From TH-plancto1 sp031431195 (GTDB lineage: Bacteria > Planctomycetota > Planctomycetia > Planctomycetales > Planctomycetaceae), in NCBI GenBank assembly GCA_031431195.1, contig JANPCU010000124.1, positions 1 to 19,263 of the forward strand: a DNA stretch of 19,263 bases, in the 5' to 3' direction. Both the position numbers and the translations under genes were made by a program. Shown piece after piece: positions 14,409 through 19,263 of the stretch. The notes beneath the pieces were generated by a model. That model was not told the DNA's origin, did not search any database, and saw only the letters and a program-made list of their open reading frames with translations. Each line of letters begins with the position of its first letter. Within the stretch, counting starts at the first letter, position 1.

Positions 14409-15731
14409 ATGCGAACTTCTCCATTGGCGTCCACTCGATTCACGTCCTCCTCCTCCTCCGTCATCCGGGCCGTTTCCCGATGGGGGATGGGCATCGTCGG
14501 CATATTGTGGGTGGCCATTGCCGCATCATTTTGCGGTTGCAGTCCGGCCAGTCCGGTCAACGGCTGGGTGATGAACGAGTCGGGCCAGGCCTACTACGAA
14601 CAGGGCGAGTACGCCTTGGCTCGTGGGGAGTTCGAACGGGCTCTCATGGACCGTCCATATAGTCCGGATTACGCCTTTAACGTGGCAGCGGCGATGGACC
14701 AGCAGGGGGACCATATCGCGGCAGAGAAGATGTATCGGCACGCCCTGACGCTCGATCCGGGGCATCGACCCGCCTACCACGGTATGGCCGCCATGATGCT
14801 GGAAGATGGCCGGACCGCCGAGGCGAACGACCTGATCAATACTTGGGCAGCGACCCAACCATACTCTCCCGAGGCGGCCACCGAACTGGGCTGGCTCAAA
14901 GGGGAGCAGGGCGACCTGGAAGGAGCGGACCGAGAACTCCGCCGGGCACTCCGCGAGAACCCCCGTCACACCCGCGCCATGACCCAGCTCGGGCGTGTGC
15001 ATGGTAAGTCGGGCCGCCGGAGCGATGCCGCTGCGGAGTACGCCCGCTCGCTCTTCATGGACCCGACTCAGTCGGACGCTCGAACCGAACTCGCTTCGTT
15101 GAACAGCGATGCCTACGGCACGTCTGCCCTCCAAATGGCAGCCACCATGCCCCTGTATGACCCAACTCTGCAAGCTGGTGCCCCCCCAAATTTTACCGCA
15201 CCGCAGGCACAAATGGCCAGCCACCCCGGTTGGACCTCCTCCCCAGCTGGCATGCAGGCGACCAACGCTCCGATGAGCTACAGCATGCCTCCTGGCTCAG
15301 GTGCGATGTATTCCCCGCCAACGAGTCAGGCCAACTGGTCACAGTCCCCAATGCCCACTCCACCGCAATTCATGAATGGGCAGCAGACCTATCCGGCTGC
15401 GGCGTACCCGGAAGCGGTCTCCTACTCCCCGATGCCGCAACCCGACCACACTGGTCGACCCACCCCGTCCTTCTTTCAGCCCCAACAATCATTCCCAGGG
15501 GCGATGCCCCAGCCCGTCATGTCAACGACTCAGCTGCCTCTGTCGGATAAGGTGCCAGCAAATCCAACACCTGCGACCTGGAATGACACGCCAACATGGG
15601 GCACGAGCCAGCCGACCCCGATGTTCGTCCCCGCACCCGGTGGAAGTATGCCGCCTGCGATGAACGCCTCGTTCGGGAACGCCATCCCTGCGGAACAGAT
15701 CTCGTCCGCCCCGGTTGTCCCCGCGTTTTAA
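14409..15731 (+). CDS. TPR-repeat lipoprotein with Pro/Met/Gln-rich tail
   Basis: A 440-residue protein. The N-terminus has Arg residues, a hydrophobic segment (28-41) and a lipobox-like FCGC with Cys 44 as probable lipidation site, so it is likely anchored to a membrane on the outer side. Residues about 54-235 form some five tetratricopeptide repeats (for example AYYEQGEYALARGEFERAL and AAEKMYRHALTLDPGHRPAY), a scaffold for protein contacts. From about 245 to 440 the chain is low-complexity, rich in Pro, Met, Gln, Ser and Thr, probably disordered. AGGA lies ten bases before the ATG. Its partner is not evident from neighbours. The gene ends at a TAA directly followed by an element of the stop-linked family. 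Confidence 0.88.
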   Translation: MRTSPLASTRFTSSSSSVIRAVSRWGMGIVGILWVAIAASFCGCSPASPVNGWVMNESGQAYYEQGEYALARGEFERALMDRPYSPDYAFNVAAAMDQQGDHIAAEKMYRHALTLDPGHRPAYHGMAAMMLEDGRTAEANDLINTWAATQPYSPEAATELGWLKGEQGDLEGADRELRRALRENPRHTRAMTQLGRVHGKSGRRSDAAAEYARSLFMDPTQSDARTELASLNSDAYGTSALQMAATMPLYDPTLQAGAPPNFTAPQAQMASHPGWTSSPAGMQATNAPMSYSMPPGSGAMYSPPTSQANWSQSPMPTPPQFMNGQQTYPAAAYPEAVSYSPMPQPDHTGRPTPSFFQPQQSFPGAMPQPVMSTTQLPLSDKVPANPTPATWNDTPTWGTSQPTPMFVPAPGGSMPPAMNASFGNAIPAEQISSAPVVPAF

Positions 15732-16079
15732 GGCGAGCGGCCCGTGAAAACCGACCCCAGACTGCCTAATTCTTCCGAGACTTCGGAAGACTGTGGTCGA
15801 GAGACTACGCAGAATCCCCTGAAATTCTCGCCCCGAAGGGGTTTGACCCGAAAGCCCAGTGCGCAGCCCTGGGAACACATGGCCTCCTCGACCGACCAAG
15901 GCCCAACGGGCCGTCACCCGTGGCGAAGTCGAGTGACGGCCCGTTGGGCCTTGAGCAATGTTTGGTATCCGCTTTCCCAGGGCTACACCCTGGGCTGTCG
16001 AGTCAGGCCCCGTTGGGGTCAAGGGGTAGCACCTGCGTACAGTGGCGACCACACTCCTTCGGAAGTCTGGAGGGGTCAG
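15732..16079 (+). repeat. stop-codon-linked element, copy D, apparently interrupted
   Basis: Begins after the TAA at 15729-15731 with GGCGAGCGGCCCGTGAAAAC, then GACCCCAGACT and the TCTTCCGAGACTTCGGAAGA hairpin (8-bp stem). The expected right end is not adjacent. Instead a CCCAACGGG compound element follows (about 15832-16021), and then a fragment with CTTCGGAAGTCTGGAGGGGTC at 16057-16077 that is partly complementary to the left part. This fills the 411-base gap before the small membrane protein gene. The claim of interruption is inference. Confidence 0.6.
15897..15953. repeat. hairpin core of second CCCAACGGG compound element
   Basis: Perfect 21-bp inverted repeat, 15897-15917 and 15933-15953, loop 15 bases. 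It carries GGCCCAACGGGCC where the element at 1791-2000 has CCCCAACGGGG, so the pairing is kept although bases differ. CCCTGGG/CCCAGGG segments and a GGCCCCGTTGGGGTC end (to 16021) flank it as in the first element. Confidence 0.85.
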
Positions 16080-16142
16080 TCCCACAGGTCAATCGCATCA
16101 ATGCCCGGACGACCAAGCTCAAATTCTAGCGTTGGAGTGGCA

Positions 16143-16313
16143 CTAGATCTGATCGAGCGCGCTCAATACGATGGCATCAAAGAGATAGGTCAGAACCCAT
16201 ATCACGGCGATCCACCGGATTTGATTTCGCAGTAGCGCTTCACTCGCCTGACGGGCCCCGAGTGCGCACAACACGGTTAGAATCAGACCGGGAAGATAAT
16301 GTAACTCTGGCAT
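16143..16313 (-). CDS. small two-helix membrane protein, 56 residues
   Basis: An open frame with ATG at 16313 and TAG at 16143. The product starts MPELHYLPGLILTVLCALGA and has two hydrophobic segments, about 7-20 and 32-53 (WIAVIWVLTYLFDAIVLSAL), joined by a short charged loop (ARQASEALLRNQIR): a helical hairpin. GAGGA lies ten bases before the ATG. It is 53 bases after the second DUF1501 gene on the same strand with no strong terminator between, so it is probably co-transcribed. I know no family for it. The hydrophobic pattern and ribosome binding site argue for a real gene; its short length leaves doubt. Confidence 0.55.
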   Translation of the reverse strand: MPELHYLPGLILTVLCALGARQASEALLRNQIRWIAVIWVLTYLFDAIVLSALDQI

Positions 16314-16366
16314 GTGCGATGATTCCTCGATTTACACCTCTGAGGATCTCTCAAGAGACGATCACA

Positions 16367-17743
16367 CTACGCCAAGATCCCACTGACCACGTCCCCATAC
16401 ACATCCGTCAGCCGGAAATCGCGACCCGCATATTTGTAGGTCAGCTCCGTGTGGGTCAACCCGAGCAGGTGTAGCATCGTGGCATGCAGATCGTGCATAT
16501 GCACCCGGTCCTTGACAGCGTAGTACCCGAAGTCGTCCGTCTCACCATACGCGATTCCCGACTTGACCCCGCCGCCCGCCATCCAGACGGTGAACCCCTG
16601 GGGGTTGTGGTCGCGACCATCTTTCCCTTGAGCGATCGGCGTGCGGCCGAACTCACCGCCCCACACGACCAGCGTCTCGTCCAGCAGCCCACGCTGTTTC
16701 AGGTCGGCCAGCAGACCGGCAATCGGCTGATCGGTCGCCAGGGCATTCTTCGTGTGGCCGTTCTTCAGGTCGCCGTGCTGGTCCCACACATTTCCGGTGG
16801 ATAGCTCAATATACCGCACCCCCGCCTCGACCAGCCGTCGTGCCAGTAAACACTGCCGCCCGAAGTTCTCGGTCGCGGGCTTGTCGATTCCATATAACTC
16901 CTGTGTGGCCTTCGTCTCGGTCTTGAGGTCCAGCACTTCGGGAGCGGCCAACTGCATGCGGTAGGCGAGTTCGTACGACTCGATGGCCCCCGACAAGAGC
17001 GGGTCGCGTCCCGCACGGGCGAGGTGGTCGGTGTTGAGAGCCTGGATCAAGTCGAGTTGCCGCCGCTGCTCCTCGGAGGGGAGGAGCGGCTTGAGGTTCG
17101 CGACCTGGGCATCGCCGAGCTTCCCCTGCTTCCCGATGGGTGTCGCCTGATACTCCGCCGGGAGGAACGCCGCTCCGTAGTTGCGCGGTCCGCCATGCCC
17201 GCTGGCCGGGGCGATCGACACGAATGCAGGCAGGTTCGGGTTCTCCGCCCCGAGTCCATAACTGACCCACGCTCCGACCGAGGGCCGCACGAGGTTGTCG
17301 CTGCCTGTGTGCAGCATCGACACCGCTTGCCCGTGCGACTGACCCCGGCTGTGGACCGAGTGAATCATGCACAAATCGTCAACATGCCGAGCGGTGTAGG
17401 GCAACAACTCCGAGACCCAGCGGCCCGACTGGCCGTACTGGGCGAACTTCCACGGCGACTTCATGAGTACTGGCTTGGCGTCGATGTTCGGAGCTTTCTC
17501 GAACGGCAGATCCTGGCCATCGCGGGCCTGGAGTTCCGGCTTGTAGTCGAACGTGTCGACCTGGCTTGGGCCACCGTGCATGAACAGAAAGATCACCCGC
17601 TTGGCCTTCGCAGGGAGATGCGGCTGCTTCGAGCCTGTTCCGCCCGCCGCCTCCAGCGTACGTCCAGTCAGTCCGGACAATGCCAGCGCCCCGGTGCCGA
17701 GAGCCGAATGCCGGAGGAGTTCGCGTCGCGAAAACAATGACAT
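16367..17743 (-). CDS. DUF1501 family exported protein, second copy
   Basis: A 458-residue DUF1501 protein with a twin-arginine signal (SRRELLRH at 5-12, hydrophobic to about 33). Landmarks: AKRVIFLFMHGGPSQVDTFDYKP near 46-68, FGRQCLLARRLVEAGVRYIE near 295-314, GGEFGRTP (362-369), GRDHNPQGFTVWMAGGGVKSG, and the C-terminal YKYAGRDFRLTDVYGDVVSGIL. The frame is open to 17809, but the ATG at 17743 has GGGGA six bases upstream and gives a proper Tat signal at the N-terminus. It is a diverged paralog of 9243-10688 with the same C-terminal pattern, again without the DUF1549/DUF1553 partner gene. It follows the DUF2293 gene on the same strand after 132 bases and is followed by the small membrane protein. 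Confidence 0.95.
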   Translation of the reverse strand: MSLFSRRELLRHSALGTGALALSGLTGRTLEAAGGTGSKQPHLPAKAKRVIFLFMHGGPSQVDTFDYKPELQARDGQDLPFEKAPNIDAKPVLMKSPWKFAQYGQSGRWVSELLPYTARHVDDLCMIHSVHSRGQSHGQAVSMLHTGSDNLVRPSVGAWVSYGLGAENPNLPAFVSIAPASGHGGPRNYGAAFLPAEYQATPIGKQGKLGDAQVANLKPLLPSEEQRRQLDLIQALNTDHLARAGRDPLLSGAIESYELAYRMQLAAPEVLDLKTETKATQELYGIDKPATENFGRQCLLARRLVEAGVRYIELSTGNVWDQHGDLKNGHTKNALATDQPIAGLLADLKQRGLLDETLVVWGGEFGRTPIAQGKDGRDHNPQGFTVWMAGGGVKSGIAYGETDDFGYYAVKDRVHMHDLHATMLHLLGLTHTELTYKYAGRDFRLTDVYGDVVSGILA

Positions 17744-17779
17744 AGAAAATCCCCGGTGGAGAGTGACAGCACTGATCGC

Positions 17780-17809
17780 AGTATCGATCCCGACACAGTC
17801 ACAAATCAA
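17780..17809 (-). promoter_or_regulatory. candidate promoter of the second DUF1501 gene
   Basis: On the minus strand TTGATT (17809-17804), 18-base spacer, GATACT (17785-17780); 4 of 6 matches each. Leader of about 30 bases to the ATG at 17743. Confidence 0.3.
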
Positions 17810-17875
17810 GTCGAAACAACCGATTGACGACTTCTCGCGGTCGGATTGCTCCGCTTCGAAGACTTCGCGTCGCAG

Positions 17876-18565
17876 CTAAACGGTCGGTGTCGGCGATGGC
17901 TTCGAGAGTGCGAAGTTCAGCGGACACGTCGCGGCGATCTCCGATCCTCTCCGGTACTTCTCCAAGAGTTCGTGCGACCGCCGGGCCAGCATGCGGCGGA
18001 CTTCGCGGCGTTTGCCTTTCACGCGAGCGATCGTCATTCCATCATAGCCGGTCGTTTGATGCCGCATCCAAGCAATCACAGCGGCCTCAGCCCGCTGCTC
18101 GACCGGGATGCGTTTGGTGCGGGCGACCGTGCCACTGCCGACGGGAGTCGCGTGAGCTGTCACAGCGTGCGCGAGCCGGTCCGCGATCTCAGCGTAGAGC
18201 GGAGCAAACGCCAGGAACTGCACCACCGCCCCGTGGAAGTCCTCGATGTACTCGGTCTGCACCTTGTCGCGACGACGGGCGGCGGCCTCTTGCTTCTTGG
18301 CGTAGCTCTCGGTGGATCGCTCGGCATCGAGGCCCACGCGGATCTGCTCGATGGTCGCTGTCGGTGCCCAGACGCCGAGTGAGAACAGCTTGCGTCCCTT
18401 CTTCTCAGCGACGACATAGTGGTCGCCCGCCGCCTTCACCCGACGAGTCAGCGCGGCATCACCGGGAGGGAAGAGTGTCCACCCGCTCGGGATACTTAAG
18501 ACGCGGCCATCGGGGGAACGAACCGTGTTCGGCTGGGGGCCGGGGGAGTAGATCGGGGCGGGCAT
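17876..18565 (-). CDS. DUF2293 domain protein
   Basis: A cytoplasmic protein of about 229 residues with no signal or membrane segment. Residues about 125-205 match my memory of the DUF2293 domain: HAVTAHATPVGSGTVARTKRIP, RAEAAVIAWMRHQTTGYDGM, then a very basic KGKRREVRRMLARRSHELLEKYR. The N-terminal half includes PGDAALTRRVKAAGDHYVV and a Lys/Glu-rich coiled segment (AERSTESYAKKQEAAARRR). The biochemical role of DUF2293 is unknown; the basic helix suggests nucleic acid binding, but that is inference. I chose the ATG at 18565 (MPAPIYSPG), which has AAGGA upstream, over the ATG at 18586, which has none. A palindromic element lies just upstream. Confidence 0.82.
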   Translation of the reverse strand: MPAPIYSPGPQPNTVRSPDGRVLSIPSGWTLFPPGDAALTRRVKAAGDHYVVAEKKGRKLFSLGVWAPTATIEQIRVGLDAERSTESYAKKQEAAARRRDKVQTEYIEDFHGAVVQFLAFAPLYAEIADRLAHAVTAHATPVGSGTVARTKRIPVEQRAEAAVIAWMRHQTTGYDGMTIARVKGKRREVRRMLARRSHELLEKYRRGSEIAATCPLNFALSKPSPTPTV

Positions 18566-18645
18566 TGCGTGTTGGCTTCCTTGCATCGACTGGTTCGTAG
18601 AACAGAATGTAGTCCGTTCTCTGGGGCGAGTGGTCAGTGATAACT

Positions 18646-18719
18646 GACCCGTGGGATAGGCTTCTAGCCTGTCGTGATTTCTGGCAGGACTAACAGGCTG
18701 GAAGCCTGTCCCACGGGTC
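18646..18719. repeat. palindrome, GTGGGACAGGCTTCCAGCC type, overlapping the cupin 3' end
   Basis: Arms 18646-18672 and 18693-18719 pair at 25 of 27 positions, and the two exceptions are T:G pairs that would still pair in RNA on the plus strand; 20-base loop. The element encodes the last 18 codons and the stop of the cupin on the minus strand. Confidence 0.9.
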
Positions 18720-19062
18720 GGACAAAGTCTGACCGATCGCCGAGAAACACCGCCAACCAGATGGTCGGCTCGTCAGGAGTCGTCCACTCCACGCGGTGCT
18801 TCCGATGGGACGGAATGAGGAGGAAGTCACCGGATCGCAGCTCCGTGGGCGAAGTCTCGTCCTCGAACTGGAGCCTCGCAGCCCCCCGCAGCACGACCAC
18901 CCACTCTGCATCATGTTGATCGTACCAGAACCCCTCGGGCGAGGAATGCCCGTGCGAAACGATCCGCTCGATCCGTACATCGCCAGACGAGAGCAGTGCC
19001 GTGATCAGCTCCTTGGGGAGCTGAGGCGGGATCTCGTGGAAGAGGTTGTTCGGCAAGGTCAT
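18664..19062 (-). CDS. small cupin-domain protein with repeat-encoded tail
   Basis: A 132-residue single-domain cupin. Residues about 28-108 form the beta barrel: VRIERIVSHGHSSPEGFWYDQ, EWVVVLRGAARLQFED, then LRSGDFLLIPSHRKHRVEWT with the second cupin motif (G-D-x-x-x-I-P-x-x-x-x-H). The His-rich first motif (SHGHSS, YDQHDAEW) gives probable metal ligands. The substrate is unknown; such proteins occur in many bacteria and usually end soon after the IWLAVF strand. Here the chain runs on for 25 residues; residues 115-132 (RPVGQASSLLVLPEITTG) and the TAG lie inside the palindrome at 18646-18719, so the natural C-terminus has probably been replaced. The barrel itself is intact, so the protein may still work. 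Confidence 0.9.
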   Translation of the reverse strand: MTLPNNLFHEIPPQLPKELITALLSSGDVRIERIVSHGHSSPEGFWYDQHDAEWVVVLRGAARLQFEDETSPTELRSGDFLLIPSHRKHRVEWTTPDEPTIWLAVFLGDRSDFVRPVGQASSLLVLPEITTG

Positions 19063-19091
19063 CAGAGTGCGTCACATCTCATTGTGTAGGG

Positions 19092-19177
19092 TGGGACCAG
19101 CCGCTCTGGGCGCAGGCCCACCATATCGGGTTCGATGTCGTGCGTGGTGGGCCTGCGCTCGAGGCGAGCTGGTCCCA
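19092..19177. repeat. inverted repeat, TGGGACCAGC...GGCCCACCA type
   Basis: Arms 19092-19123 and 19145-19177: the outer TGGGACCAGC/GCTGGTCCCA and inner GCGCAGGCCCACCA/TGGTGGGCCTGCGC parts pair perfectly, with an unmatched 8 to 9 base middle. It lies between the cupin start and the possible gene at the window edge. Confidence 0.85.
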
Positions 19178-19216
19178 AACTACTTTTTCTGGTCACACCC
19201 GGTGGCGAACCAGCCC

Positions 19217-19263
19217 CTATGCGACCAGCTCCAGGATCGCAAACCCGGCTCCGAGCAACAAGG
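19217..19263 (-). CDS. possible 3' end of a minus-strand gene (partial)
   Basis: A frame entering from the right edge ends at TAG (19219-19217) and encodes LLLGAGFAILELVA, a hydrophobic stretch like the last helix of a membrane protein. Fourteen residues are too few for more than a hint. Confidence 0.25.
   Translation of the reverse strand, partial: LLLGAGFAILELVA

Noticed and set aside
15744..16235. 163-residue plus-strand frame downstream of the TPR gene
   Set aside because: Made of repeat sequence and antisense to the small membrane protein; no start signal.
1..19263. tRNA, rRNA or integrated phage/IS element
   Set aside because: No cloverleaf, rRNA signature, transposase, integrase or attachment-site pair was found by reading; short RNA genes could still be missed without a covariance search.

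Overview
The window looks like a chromosomal stretch of a GC-rich planctomycete (phylum Planctomycetota, probably order Planctomycetales). The evidence is two DUF1501 proteins, a Tat-exported Gfo/Idh/MocA-type oxidoreductase, a secreted protein with no family I recognise, a DUF2293 protein, and a very high load of palindromic intergenic elements. No rRNA, tRNA, CRISPR array, transposase or prophage gene was seen. The genus assignment is inference from gene content, not from a marker gene.

Layout, left to right. 1-2046: a possible 3' end of a plus-strand gene, a symmetrical hairpin, the minus-strand oxidoreductase, then a 416-base gap filled by a compound palindrome built on a CCCCAACGGGG core. 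2047-5347: minus-strand block of folP (dihydropteroate synthase), a GAF/HD-GYP signalling protein and a TspO-family membrane protein, with a terminator before TspO. 5348-5834: a repeat-filled gap with one palindromic element nested inside another. 5835-8332: a small PGPGW-type membrane protein diverging from rph (RNase PH), then a secreted protein made of two related domains. 8333-10688: a DinB-like protein and a DUF1501 protein. 11081-12736: nadB (L-aspartate oxidase). 13164-15731: an unrecognised minus-strand gene diverging from a TPR lipoprotein with a Pro/Met/Gln-rich tail. 16143-18565: minus-strand DUF2293 gene, second DUF1501 gene and a previously untracked 56-residue two-helix membrane protein. 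18664-19062: a cupin whose C-terminus is encoded by a repeat. The last 47 bases may hold the end of another minus-strand gene.

The genes are mostly housekeeping (folate, NAD and RNA 3'-end processing) mixed with planctomycete-type exported proteins; apart from folP/HD-GYP and the DUF2293/DUF1501/small-protein set they do not form obvious pathways.

The most interesting signal is in the DNA between genes. An element of about 90 bp starts directly at the TAA stop codon of three unrelated genes, always in the orientation of the gene (after 8332, after 15731, and on the minus strand after 13164). It begins GGCGAGCGGCC, carries a CTTCCGAAGTCT hairpin, in one copy doubles as a strong intrinsic terminator, and in another is flanked by a 6-bp direct repeat that includes the stop codon. 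A different palindrome supplies the last 18 codons and the stop of the cupin. Together these suggest small non-coding elements that settle at gene ends and act as, or replace, stop codons and terminators.
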